A stretch of 64,000 bases of DNA, from the NCBI GenBank assembly GCA_936432065.2, contig OW386292.2:135485460-135549459 (forward strand), read 5' to 3'. Of the stretch, positions 45,101 through 51,973 are shown piece after piece; position 1 is the first letter of the stretch; each line of letters begins with the position of its first letter. The translations under genes were made by a program, and so were the position numbers. Below the pieces are notes generated by a model. That model saw nothing but the letters and a program-made list of their open reading frames with translations. It was not told where the DNA came from and did no database searches. Origin of the DNA: Rutpela maculata (taxonomy: Eukaryota > Arthropoda > Insecta > Coleoptera > Cerambycidae).

Positions 45101-48100
45101 AAGCTGTATTTAGAAACTTTACAATTTCGGCTTTAACTGGTTGTAAAATGTGTTTAATTTTTGATACCTGAAATCCAGTTTTTAATTTATTTTGATCTAT
45201 TTTAGGCCAAAATTCCCTAAAACGTTTAAATAGTGGCACATTTGGACCAGATGAGGAAGGCATTTTTGTGTCAAACACACTTCTCAAAACCACTTCAAAA
45301 ATATGAGGAAAATATAGAATATCTCTTTCTAATTTTTGTTGCGATAGTGTGGCTGCCCCATTTATATAACCCATATTTGATGCTGTTGTATCACAACACA
45401 AAGCTATTACCTTTTCGTCCAAATTCCATTCACAAAGCACATCATAAACTGCTTCAGTCTGTTCTCTTCCAGTTGAATTGGGCAAAGCTGGTACTCCAAG
45501 TAGTTGTTCAATATTTCCACTAGTAACTAAGATAGCAAGTCTATCGATATTTCCCATTCCAGTGAGAGAAGGTAAAAGTTTTCGATCCCATTGGATGACT
45601 GGGGCCGGCAATTCAGAATTACCGAAGGCAGTTTTTAATATTTCAGCTCTTTCTTCGCGGATGCGTTGTCTAGAGCGCTGAAGTGTGGTTCTGCTGATGG
45701 ACAAAGATGTGGTGTCATGTCCTAGTGCTTCTGCTACTGCCGTCAAAATATGGACTCCATACCTGTCGCTTATTTTGCAAGCATCAAATGCAGCGGCTAT
45801 TTTTGGTGTGATGATGTTACATGTTCCATACAATCTCCTCTTTTTGGCTGCGACGGGCCAGGCTGGTCTTGTAACAACTCTTCTTGGGCTTCGATTATTT
45901 CATCTTCATTTTCGTTGGAGTCGGCTGAATTACTACTTGATGATGGACAGGTGACTGTTTCCTCTAATCTAGCTTTTTCTTGTTGACTTCGTTGCATTCG
46001 TTCGGATAATTTCTGTAATTTCTCCTCAGCTGATTTTTCTTGAGAAGCAAGTTGGTAATCAATACCATGCATAAATCCAGGACGTCCCTTTTTTCTTTGG
46101 TTAATTAAAAACTGCTTATCTTCATCTATTTTCATCAACTCCAATGCATTTGCATGAGAAATGTCAAAGAGATCGTCCAATTTTTCAACGAAATTTTTTT
46201 CTTTACTCCCGCACTTTTAGCCGATTTTTGTAAGTTCCTCCACTCTGCATAAAGTTTATCTAGTTGTTTAACACAATGAAAATCCTGACGTGTCGGAATG
46301 CGAGCTTTATCCCAAAAAACTGACACCTCTTTTATTGTTAATTTAGCACTTTCATGTACACTTAACTTCACTTCACGAATGTTATAAAAGAGCACTTGTA
46401 ATACTTGTCTATTAGACGGCAATTTATTGCCAATGATTTGTGACGAATAGTGTCCAACTAAGTAAATGAAAGTATCCTTTCGTAAGGATCTAACATCAGC
46501 CATCGTTAAATGTTTTTTCAAAAAGGAACGTATGCTAGAACTTATAATGTCACCACTGTAAAACACAATTGCAAACTGACATAAAAACCTACCGTAGGTG
46601 CATTATATTTCCAAACTTCCAAAACAAATAATTTCTAGGAAATAATTACACCAATAAAACATTATGAGAAAAGAGGTAGATATTTGTATTTTAAGTAAAA
46701 TTTAAGTGTATTACCGTAATAAAATCTTATCTACAAATTTCTACCTGAATGCGGCCCAGGTTACCGTTCACCGAATTATCTGAAACTTTGACATAAATTA
46801 TTCCTAGTATAATAGTATATTTTCGTGGGGTGAGACTTAAAAAATACGCAAAAAAAATTCACCCCCTATAGAGATGGGCAACCCTAGTAGGGGTCGAACC
46901 TACATGTCTCTGTTGTCCGTATTACAGTACTGACGCTTCTTCCAACTGAGCTATCTTAGTGACCGTTATTTCAGATGCTAAAAGCAGTATTTCTGGTAAT
47001 GTGTACGAAGTCTTTATTATGTGAAATTGAATTTCTAGCCTTATTTAAAATGTATGAAAATCTTTCAAGTTCTCTTTTTTTTTCTATTTTTTTACGTGTT
47101 CCCAAACCTGAATTTTTCGAGTTACTAGTATTTTTATTTATTTATAATTATTAAGAAGAACTTATTTAATTTAATTAAACTGTCACCAGTGCCACTTGAG
47201 TTAAGAATTAAAGTTTTAAGTTGAAGTACTTATACAAACCTGGGAAACGTGTTGGAGAAAAAACGGTCAGGTATAATATATCATCTACAACATAAATAGA
47301 ATATTTAATGGTCTAAAACAGACCTAAAATTGAAAAGAAGTATATTCGTACATCGGTTTTATAAGCAATTATTACCTTGAAAAAAACAACTGAAAGTTTT
47401 TTCGCAATTATTTTAACAACAAAAAAAAAAGACAGAGGTGAGCACGGATCGAACCGCGTACCTCTTGACTCGCCGCTTAATGTATAACTCACTTAACCAC
47501 TGACTTCTGTTTGAATACCTGCTTAAAGACTTTATAGTAGAACACGCAACGGCTAGATTTTCCTTTTTAATGCATTTTAATCTAATTTCATTATTAAAAG
47601 AACTCGATATCTTTAAAACTGCTGAATCTTTGCAAACTCTTTCGAATATAAATTATTTTGGATATTGTTAAAACACAAAAATGCCTGCATGTGTGGCTAT
47701 GACCACTCTTATAGAGGAAAGAGGACATATGAGATACACATGGCCGGTATGCTCACGCTGACGCTTTGCGCGCGCACACTGTTTCATGCTCGAATAGTCG
47801 AATGTAGACACGACAAGACACAACTAAACAGTGTATATATAGTTATTTGTATCATGTGTATATATCGCACTTTTATGTGTGTATGCATGGGTGTATGCAG
47901 TAGGCACAAGTATTATATAAAGCATCACACATACATATGACTTAAACTTTGTAGGCATCTTCTACGGACGTCAAATTTCAACATTCTAATGATCCTTCTT
48001 TACGTTATATAAAAATGTTTAGAATCTTGAGTGCATACGGTATACAATTATTAAACATTGTATCACAATTCTGTCAACATAAACATAAGTGTATCTCATA

Positions 48101-51100
48101 TGTGTACGTCAGTACTAGTTTAACAATTAGATCCACCTTAACATATTTTGTTTCTCATGTGTATATCTTGTAGAGACATAATTACAATTGGACGTGCTGT
48201 TTGGGAAACACCAAAAAAAAGCAATTAATTAATTGGTTCAACAATGATCTACGTGAAATGAGAAACCGTCTGCAATTATTACAGGAATATTCTAAAATAC
48301 ATCCTACTGATAATGCAACTACTTTTAAAACTTTTAAATCTTTTTATACAAAAGAACTGCGAAAAAGTAAAATAAAAGCCCACGATAATTTCATAACCTC
48401 ACACAACAATCCACAACGAGCCATGTGGAAAAGCATTAATAGTAATAAGCCTAATACTCCTCATGTTACTAATTAAATTGCGTCAAATGATTTTAATACA
48501 TATTTCGCTAATGCAGGCTCAAACATAGTCAAGGAATTACCAACTTGTAATGGGATATATACAGATTTTTTTTGGATAATTTTACACCACCTAACACTTT
48601 CAATTTCACAATGAAACAGTTCTTACAATAATTAATAATCTTAAAAACAAAAAAAGCAAGGATGTATATGATATGAGCACACAAGTAATTAAATCAATTA
48701 AATTTTCTATATTACTACCTCTAACAACATTAATAAATATTAGTCTAGCAAATAGTATATTCCCAGACTGCTTAAAAATATCAAAAAAAAGATATAAATG
48801 ACCTTTCAAATCACAGGCCTATTTCTGTCATATTGTCAATAGCTAAAATCTATGAATCGTCCTTAAAACAGCAATTAACTGATCATTTTGAAAGTGAAAA
48901 TTATTTAGTCCAAATCAATTTATCAAATTAAATTATCAACCACCTTACAGTGCTCTTAGCAGTCTCCATCTCTAAAAATATCGACCATCGATAACTTTAA
49001 TGTAGATAATTTTTTTTATCGAGTTTGTCCTAAAAGTCAGTTACAGAACCAGCATCGATAAATTCCACCGAGAGCGATTAATTTATATTTATTTCTATGT
49101 ACTCGATAATAATGGAGTGAACTTAGCTCAAAATAATATGTAAAAAGAATTATTTTTACCGATGCCATAAACTCTACAGACAAGTAGATATAATGGGTTA
49201 AACAGGGTCGATAATTTTATCGACTGAACTAGTAATAGCACCGTTAGTTAGCTATAGATAACTTAACCAGTCAGGTAAATCTAGGTTTTGAGCAAAAGCA
49301 ATTTATTTGCTCTAAGTTTCTAGATCTAGCCAAGGCCTTTGATTGTGTATCACATCAAATTCTCATAAATAAACTGCACTTTTATGGCTTTACAATAGAT
49401 AGTATCAGGCTTATTAAATCATATCTCAGAATAGGCAACAATATGTCGCTTATAACAACGGTATATCAACCCGACTTGACATGAAGACTGGTGTACCACA
49501 GAGTTCAGTCCTTGGTCCAGTTCTGTTTCTAATTTATATTAATGATTTACCTTCTTCGATAGACAACACAACCTCAACCATCCTGTTTACAGATGACACA
49601 AATCTTACCACACGAAATGCTAACTTAGATGTTTTAAAAGTATCAATGCTAGAAACAGAGTCAAAAATAGAAGATTGGTTTCTTGCGAACCAATTAAATC
49701 TCAACATCACTAAGACTGAGACCATGATTTTTAGTCATACAAAAATGGATCAAAATGATAATCCAGATTCAGTTAAGTTCTTGGTGTTTATTTGGACAGC
49801 AAATTACTATACTACAGATCATGTATGTAGGAAAATTTCAAGAAAAATATACCTACTTCGCGGTTTGTCTCATCAGGTATCACTGCATATCACAGTCTCG
49901 TTCATTCCGTAATATCGTATGCTATACTTGTGTGGGAGACATGCTAGCAGCTGATGTGTTCTCCTTGCAAAGACGAGCAATAAGAATTATTGCGTGTCTC
50001 AAATTCAGAAATGACTGTAAATCCAAATTTATTGAATTAAAAATATTAACAGTTCCTTGCACATACATATGGAGAGTTTTATGTAGGTATGAAAAACCAT
50101 TAAAAATACAAATAATCCTAGCAGCAAATTAGCCTTTTAATTAGGTCTTACAGAACGCCTTAAAACTAACCTTATAAGAGCAAGTATACTTGAGACCTAA
50201 AAGATCTTAACCACAACATCAATAAAGTAGAAGACTATTTTATTACCTTGACAATACTGTAGAACCTCCTGACCTCCAAACGATTCTTAAATTGTTCCAT
50301 GAGATGTTTTCAAGTTACAACACAAAAAAGTAAAAGAAATTACCTATTTTTTCATTTCTAAATACTTTCAATCTCAAACTGGTTTCTGCAAATCTAAGCA
50401 CACTTTATTTATGTCCAAGTACACGCAAGAAATGTAAATAAACCCCTTACCAAACCTTTCCTTATTTTCCCTATTTAAACCCTTCCCAAACTTTGTAATT
50501 CTAGTAATAATATACATTCTTATAATTTTCAGTGTCCAAGACAGTGGTATTTCATCACAAGAAGACGCTCACAAATACAACTTACGTAAGAGACAGAAAT
50601 GTTCGGTGGTACAGCCAAGTGAAAATTTTTCACAAGTATCAATAGTTAAATCTGGCAGAAAATATAGAAACAAACCTGGAAGATGGGCCTTACCTCTAGG
50701 AAGCACCTCAGAAAATGTGTACCGGTGTGCGTCCTGCTCATTTCAGACTAAATATAAACGAAGCATGAACAACCACAACTTGATTCATAAAAATCCTTCG
50801 GAAATAGAAATGCGTCAGTGCAAGCTTTGTTCATTCAAGACTAACTATAAGGAATCCTTGAAAAAACACATGTTGTCGCATAGAAAATCATTAGAACGAC
50901 CAATACACCATTGCGATTTCTGTTCATATCAGGTGACACGTAACAAATGTTTAATTCGTCACATGCTGACCCACCATCCCTCAGAAGTAAATTTGTATAA
51001 GTGCGCATCTTGTTCATTTCATACAAAGTATAAAGAAAGTCTATATGCACATATAAGGATCCATAAAGACCCTTCCGAAGTAACGATTCACCGTTGTGAT

Positions 51101-51745
51101 GTTTGTTCATTTAAAACTAAATATAAAAAACACATCAAACGACATTTGTTGATCCATAAAGACCCCTCCGAAATAACAATGTACCATTGTGATATCTGTT
51201 CATATAGTACAAAACGTAATTACTACTTGAAACAACATCAGTTGATACATAAAGCCAGAGATAACAATGAGAATCCCTCAGAAACAACTATGTATCCTTG
51301 TGATCTATGTTCGTATCAGACAATGCAAAAATTTAATCTGAAACGGCACTTATTAATTCATAAAGAGCCTTCTGAAGCAAAAATGTATCGTTGTGCGTCT
51401 TGTTCATTTCAGACTAAATATAAGCAAAGCATAGACAACCACAATTTGATTCATAAAAATCCTTTGGAAATAGAAATGCATCAGTGCAAGCTTTGTTCTT
51501 ACAAGACTAAATATAAAGTATCCTTGAAAAGACACATGTTGTTGCATAAAGCCAGATATAACAATGAGATAACAATGTATCGTTGTGCTTCTTGTTCATT
51601 TCAGACAAAAAGTAAATCTAGTCTCGTACGACACCTTTCGATCCACAAGAATCCCTCAGAAACAACTATGTACCCATGTGATTTATGTTCATATCAGACA
51701 AGACAAAAATCAAATCTGAAATCACACTTATTAATTCATAAATAA
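21075..51745 (+). CDS. ZAD-C2H2 zinc finger protein, gene 2 (4 exons)
   Basis: Paralog of gene 1, about 679 aa. The exons are 21075-21182, 21302-21607, 29508-29920 and 50533-51745. All introns are GT-AG and the phases (0, 0, 2) are the same as in gene 1. It has two ZAD-like units, a shorter acidic linker and eleven C2H2 fingers, all with intact ligands. The frame is complete despite about 28 kb of intron. Intron 3 alone is 20.6 kb and carries a nested stack of mobile elements, so efficient expression depends on splicing across them. It should be a nuclear DNA-binding protein; targets are unknown. Confidence 0.88.
21302..21607 (+). CDS. ZAD gene 2, exon 2: end of ZAD 1 and start of ZAD 2
   Basis: 102 codons. 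Starts D-L-A-V and has MCSNC (closing ligands of ZAD 1), FDFKAACF, then ICGFCMNPVK (opening ligands of ZAD 2). It ends CLPEL before gtacgt. Confidence 0.85.
21608..22865. other. ZAD gene 2 intron 2, first part: no gene seen
   Basis: AT-rich. A mariner-like terminus (tatacaggatgtttcttaat at about 21711) is followed by sequence (tagtccggtgtttgacggt near 21870) that recurs inverted near 24599-24620. This hints at a decayed element spanning about 21.7-24.7 kb. Confidence 0.4.
22870..23390 (-). pseudogene. Relic of a repetitive CXC-motif protein (C-terminal part)
   Basis: On the minus strand: KEILEPSRYCTILPYGAAKE (about 23330), KKQCYEIIIPCS, then WLGNKNIHPTDWGW (about 23080). After a frameshift come APEELPKMIFCNCKK and ACNCRKVGLFCNATCGTCSA (about 22900-22980). 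The last is a CXC/tesmin-like cysteine cluster (CxCRKxGLxCxxxCxxC). A TGA interrupts between CNCKK and CGAAC. Same family as 62167-62960. These proteins are common in repeat-rich animal genomes; I know no established name. Confidence 0.7.
23391..24872. other. Intron DNA, no gene seen
   Basis: AT-rich, with recurring taactc/gagtta motifs at about 24190-24390 (gagttattcgtgaaaagtcg against its near-complement cacgaataactc). Probably a decayed repeat. Confidence 0.4.
24873..25245 (+). mobile_element. 5S rRNA-derived SINE (SINE3-like)
   Basis: Bases about 24908-24970 read gaagcaacgtcgaacgcggt then tagtacttggatggg and ttgggaaatac. These are the internal promoter and following part of animal 5S rRNA, with only scattered changes. 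The sequence then passes into an unrelated body (ggagggg...aggcggtccc, ctcctggcgccggtgatagg) and ends in an A-rich tail near 25235. A head of 5S origin, unique body and A-rich tail fit a SINE using a type 1 pol III promoter. A lone 5S pseudogene is the alternative. Confidence 0.65.
25419..25765 (+). pseudogene. Fragment of a mariner/Tc1-type transposase
   Basis: Reads LYPYHILRVQALLPRNFPQH, then NFHQVWANENPHAI and FQEQFLVNVG-GIIDNNLVRPFF, then in another frame RLNGQSYLHFLQEELPP. These are ordered blocks of an IS630-type insect transposase. The segment with the first catalytic Asp is missing. The fragment is cut at about 25762 by the foldback element. Confidence 0.65.
25760..29302. mobile_element. 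Long foldback/TIR element, about 3.5 kb
   Basis: Arms of about 290-350 bp (25760-26050 and 28950-29302) are inverted repeats. Landmarks are agcaccaaagtaacagtaac against gttactgttactttggtgct, and ccggtgcatgggga against tccccatgcaccgg. The right arm has a local duplication near 29095-29120. The interior shows no transposase but holds a related repeat (26520-26870, terminus cccaactagcac) and a hairpin at 28198-28465. Confidence 0.7.
28198..28465. repeat. Inverted repeat with arms of about 60-70 bp
   Basis: The sequence aaaacttcgcagtaagtgg at 28201-28219 pairs with ccacttactgcgaag at 28439-28453. The flanks gaaaaccatctagcaaat and atttgctaggtggttttc pair as well. The loop is about 130 bp. Confidence 0.65.
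29508..29920 (+). CDS. ZAD gene 2, exon 3: end of ZAD 2 and acidic linker
   Basis: Acceptor ttttatag. Opens D-I-N-I and NKPVICAPC (closing ligands of ZAD 2). The acidic linker is about 50 residues shorter than in gene 1 but keeps the two psi-K-x-E motifs (IKVE and IKAE). Ends in phase 2 before gtaatg. Confidence 0.85.
29921..30659. other. ZAD gene 2 intron 3, 5' end: no gene seen
   Basis: Starts with the donor gtaatg. No motif-bearing reading frame on either strand. Confidence 0.45.
30660..31207 (+). pseudogene. Jockey/CR1-type element (family A), endonuclease part
   Basis: Reads TVYRSPNGDFNILIEKIS and KLIFVSGDFNVQF, then LDKIFTN. After a frameshift near 30955 come LSDHLAIHLQ (the SDH block of AP-type endonucleases), NYRPLNDERLFDL and MFPIKSKVI. 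At 31207 the reading frame is broken off by the 17 kb insertion and resumes at 48207. Confidence 0.75.
32381..34480 (+). repeat. 5' LTR of the gypsy element
   Basis: Begins tgttgtagaa and ends ttcttctaca, an inverted terminal pair. Contains a 76-bp tandem array (32714-33130) and an aataaa near 33977. The boundary is fixed by the primer site starting at 34481. Confidence 0.95.
32714..33130. repeat. 76-bp tandem repeats within the 5' LTR
   Basis: Five full units begin at 32714, 32790, 32866, 32942 and 33018, with a partial sixth from 33094. Each unit is two related halves of about 38 bp sharing tttttcaaaagtac. The same array is in the 3' LTR from about 40964. Confidence 0.92.
34481..34498 (+). 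promoter_or_regulatory. Primer binding site, tRNA-Lys
   Basis: tggcgcccaacgtggggc directly follows the 5' LTR. It is complementary to the 3' end of animal tRNA-Lys including its CCA. It primes minus-strand DNA synthesis. Confidence 0.9.
34531..35745 (+). CDS. gag: Gypsy Gag protein
   Basis: 404 aa. The central region (about residues 75-250: FHGFEHEDPETFIHHMEEFF, AKKWFEQYR, FLERFRSRYDSG) matches the Ty3/gypsy capsid fold. The C-terminal third is basic and ends with a zinc-knuckle-like CRYCPTEQWHFHAEC, a C-x2-C-x5-H-x4-C variant of the usual C-x2-C-x4-H-x4-C. It forms the particle and packages the RNA. The stop at 35743 follows a slippery heptamer, so Pol is probably made by -1 frameshifting. 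Confidence 0.93.
   Translation: MDESTPFQFYDEPTSVMDNVSRGLERPCAEDVLGSSGVGPSTTEGVIQPSSEQVFAQMAAGLAKALSEATHEHKYRSKHPNAEFHGFEHEDPETFIHHMEEFFVRVRITQDNDRLYKISEQLKDDAKKWFEQYRTLITTYPLFLERFRSRYDSGEVLTEAVANLYGKKQDAEENTSVFISRKVCLFKRIDPFKPEAMKAATIFNQLRPDMKMLLKSAVILDTNTLVTMTEQMAKIMDENKEFEILQNAKKSKDREASTSTASAQGNQQSSSNWRTEPSALTKPSSSSFGASRTPFNGSQRRDNPPAPRVHFANNISSLPRGDIPRRGTGDVRNSRVPYRPCRYCPTEQWHFHAECPNNPYRNMNTGNQAGVRGDGPGRTVPAPPTRPHQARSDPRGSSEARSLN
35736..35742 (+). promoter_or_regulatory. Candidate -1 ribosomal frameshift site (T TTA AAT)
   Basis: In the gag frame the heptamer reads T TTA AAT and is followed at once by the stop TAA (35743-35745). Slipping back one base moves ribosomes from the gag frame to the pol frame, which is already open here. 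No downstream structure was tested. A second A AAA AAC run at 35744-35750 overlaps the stop and is out of position. Confidence 0.6.
35742..39209 (+). CDS. pol: Gypsy Pol polyprotein: protease, RT, RNase H, integrase
   Basis: The frame is open from inside gag through to 39209; no ATG is needed if frameshifting is used. Protease LLDTGST (about 35907). RT with FCIDYRHLNEV (36537), LDLKSGYW and YLDD (36842). RNase H with QTDAS (37285), ELECLSV and KTDNRALLWL. Integrase with an HHCC finger (HFHDRPEVGHPGRD to CIIC, about 37950-38080), then Asp in SVDVIGP, Asp in ISDQGG and Glu in NPIERR. A GPY/F-like SWSGPHKV near 38834 follows, then a long acidic tail. No inactivating change was seen. A TTG at 35910 is not a likely start. 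Confidence 0.93.
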   Translation, partial: LKNFDDLPDLNYLFKDQEVNLSPHRFTPLESINQTNDAFPLPRIKIIINNRAVNALLDTGSTRNIIQPKFLNDIDQLTAPQTFVMACGDGLVESLGTTTMNVNVLDVPFQTTFQVIQNLNEELILGAPFLYAHNVVFDYQRKCVYVGTEERITVFWNQAAHQARKQCRLPEELIIGNDNLKPLFEEFAELFTAVPTQATTVTTKHKIKVKDDRPFNIKPYPMSPTKKKVMYDQIEEMLKAGVIEPSTAQYSSPPIIIERPGKKPRFCIDYRHLNEVTEDEASVLPKIYESIKDLGNANIFTVLDLKSGYWQIPLEESSKNYSTFTTLDGASYRFNVMPFGLKTAPCTFQKFMARDVLTGYLHHFCKVYLDDIIIYSENIEQHVNHLRAVFERLRLHNLKVSPEKCVVATSSITYLGHQINANTTQPLEKHILQIQNYPAPTTRRQLQSFLGLCNWVREYIPNVAIITKPLTRLLSKDWRFKWNPEAQEAFILLKEVLNKPLGLHRPDFNKMFILQTDASLIGLSAVLYQLGDNDQKHIVSYASNTLSPTERKYHINELECLSVVNYIRKYKIYLADRPFIVKTDNRALLWLNKHKDEKTKFTRWSLLLQEYSFTIEHCPGKENILADYLSRNPQGPNVEADDEEERMYPPKFSYKERISVITTLELNDQVREAQTHSRDIQDQIERWNTLVRQADKTEAEVKFANTRQVIDGTLWTRGENVIEKLYVPKRMVMRVISHFHDRPEVGHPGRDETVRIISGRYYFNNLSRLVNKYLNECIICNSVKSRQSQPKAPLRSHAPSHPFEVLSVDVIGPLQRTKDADNRYILMVEDVFSKWVEAKTFTQVSGKTIAQFIEEELVARYGVPRVIISDQGGHFNSGFYDTFCTRNNIERFFTAAYHQQANPIERRVQEAKKILKTLLYGSPNDEWDRHVSQMAYILRTRKNAATGHTPSFVVLGYELPQIGDWNMFAYRQERRNQADVPRLERVKEIRKNQTNYQWRYAPKVAVTPVVYKVGDMVMTKRIRKDHTFTPSWSGPHKVLKRLSNEVYLIHKGVTSTRLHVDAIRPAPKGDPDVELELSEESEDSPDETHLSDDASPSDNEIAPRSERRSDTTLVQINVPASAQDEPDVISRDPEDARDEPDIEESPLDISEVDHG
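39210..40618 (+). repeat. Gypsy 3' untranslated block with 125-130-bp tandem repeats
   Basis: After pol there is no envelope-like frame (no signal peptide or membrane segment). From 39512 to about 40030 there are four units starting at 39512, 39641, 39766 and 39896. Each has gaaactacgagtttcagaag-type sequence, a T run and gatgaccgcacgagtatcgt. Open frames at 39263-39595 and 39510-39740 are low-complexity readings of the repeat. Confidence 0.85.
40619..40630 (+). promoter_or_regulatory. Polypurine tract of the gypsy element
   Basis: aaaggaggggag lies directly before the 3' LTR and would prime plus-strand synthesis. Confidence 0.85.
40631..42730 (+). repeat. 3' LTR of the gypsy element
   Basis: Same length and content as the 5' LTR, including the 76-bp array (about 40964-41380). 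Two base differences were found by eye. Confidence 0.95.
42756..43226. mobile_element. hAT-type MITE, 471 bp
   Basis: Terminal inverted repeats caagggcggatcca at both ends, flanked by the 8-bp duplication aatttagg (42748-42755 and 43227-43234). The interior repeats a cgcctcatgggggg-type unit with A runs and G runs. The glycine-rich open stretch through it is not a gene. Confidence 0.9.
43534..43760 (-). pseudogene. hAT transposase C-terminal dimerisation domain
   Basis: Minus strand: YPIFKKLFVYYNTPLPSSAP, VERLFSFAGMINAQKRSSLS and NFEILVMLKVN, the conserved hATC block. The catalytic part is absent from the element, so it is a remnant. Confidence 0.85.
44108..44271. other. Short 3' flank of the broken transposase
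   Basis: AT-rich; nothing recognised. Confidence 0.4.
44272..46566 (-). pseudogene. Broken transposase-like gene (CxDTTASN family)
   Basis: Four minus-strand segments in order: 46566-46135, 46180-45797, 45833-44853 and 44751-44272. Landmarks: RYGVHILTAVAEALGHD, VIQWDRKLLPSL (first Asp region), ALCCDTTASNMGYINGA (second Asp region) and HIFEVVLRSVF. Breaks: a frameshift at the T run near 46195, a frameshift near 45840, a TGA at 44853-44855 after VYVKA where a Trp is expected, and a frameshift near 44795. The usual CRHH-type motif before IFE seems deleted (YFPHIFE). Probably a decayed RNase H-fold transposase of the enclosing 17 kb element; I do not know the superfamily name. Confidence 0.7.
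46877..46964 (-). ncRNA. tRNA-like sequence (pseudo-tRNA or SINE head)
   Basis: On the minus strand it has an A-box-like tagctcagttggaagaagcg and a B-box gtaggttcgacccctac able to form a T arm. The acceptor ends and anticodon stem do not pair well, so it is not called a functional tRNA. Confidence 0.45.
47431..47510 (-). ncRNA. Second tRNA-like sequence
   Basis: The minus strand begins acagaagtcagtggttaagt and has the B-box cggttcgatccg. It ends cctctgtc, which pairs with the 5' end at six of seven positions. The anticodon arm is unclear. A pseudogene or tRNA-derived repeat is more likely than an active gene. Confidence 0.45.
48207..50072 (+). pseudogene. Jockey/CR1-type element (family A), linker and reverse transcriptase
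   Basis: Continues the frame broken at 31207: KKKQLINWFNNDLREMRNRL, RKSKIKAHDNF, then (shifted) SIAKIYESSLKQQLTDHFES. It is then interrupted by a MITE (48948-49243) and resumes as KFLDLAKAFDCVSHQILINK, GVPQSSVLGPVLFLIYINDL and ILFTDDTN (FTDD where FADD is usual). It is cut off at about 50072, where the duplicated intron begins, so its last domain and tail are missing. Confidence 0.75.
48948..49243. mobile_element. MITE, 296 bp, TTA target duplication (PIF/Harbinger-like)
   Basis: Ends cagtgctcttagcagtc and (complement) cggtgctattactagtt, flanked by tta at 48945-48947 and 49244-49246. It interrupts the family A reverse transcriptase between INL and the following FEQKQF block, so the insertion is visible from the protein reading as well. 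Interior is rich in atcgata motifs. Confidence 0.7.
50533..51745 (+). CDS. ZAD gene 2, exon 4: eleven C2H2 zinc fingers
   Basis: Acceptor tttcag at 50527-50532. There are eleven fingers of the CxxCSxxTxxxxxLxxHxxxH type with HK(N/D/E)PSE linkers. Fingers 8-9 (NHNLIHKNPLEIEM followed by HQCKLCSYKT) repeat fingers 1-2, a two-finger duplication that gene 1 lacks. Finger 1 here keeps CASC where gene 1 has CASR. The stop TAA at 51743 falls where gene 1 reads GAG. Confidence 0.92.
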
Positions 51746-51860
51746 CCTTATGAGGTAAAGATGTATCGCCGTGCGTCTTGTTTATTTCAGACAAAAAATA
51801 AATATCTCATAAGACACTTTTTGATCTACAAAAGTCCTTCTAAAGTAACTATCGGAGACT
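51746..51860 (+). pseudogene. Decayed finger after the gene 2 stop
   Basis: Beyond TAA 51743 the sequence still reads MYRRASCLFQTKNKYLIRH. The first Cys has become Arg and the spacing is one residue short. It matches the second decayed unit after gene 1. Confidence 0.7.
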
Positions 51861-51866
51861 AATAAA
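51861..51866 (+). terminator. Candidate polyadenylation signal of ZAD gene 2
   Basis: AATAAA about 115 bp after the stop, at the position matching 12548-12553 in copy 1. Confidence 0.45.
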
Positions 51867-51973
51867 CACATTTGTTGATAGACTATATTGTAGATTATTT
51901 AAATCAATAAAATTAAAGTTGTACTTTTTTATGAACATGTGCCATACAAAAAACCGCTGCCTAAGGAATCACT

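Larger units (their letters stand above)
31208..48206. mobile_element. Large composite insertion, about 17 kb, in the family A element
   Basis: Bounded by cccatacagcac (31209-31220) and gtgctgtttggg (48194-48205), an imperfect inverted pair that continues weakly for about 30 bp. Joining codon 31205-31207 to codon 48207-48209 keeps one reading frame of the family A protein. Removing the hAT element (32064-44107) leaves about 4.9 kb, a sensible size for a DNA transposon. The broken minus-strand transposase at 44272-46566 would be its gene. A clear target duplication was not resolved. Confidence 0.55.
46567..48206. other. Right arm of the 17 kb insertion, mostly unrecognised
   Basis: Contains two tRNA-like sequences (46877-46964 and 47431-47510) and, at 47840-47950, a tgtgtatat-rich stretch. 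No coding frame was supported. Confidence 0.45.

Noticed and set aside
46877..46964. Functional tRNA gene
   Set aside because: The B box is good but acceptor and anticodon stems do not pair properly, so it was kept only as tRNA-like.
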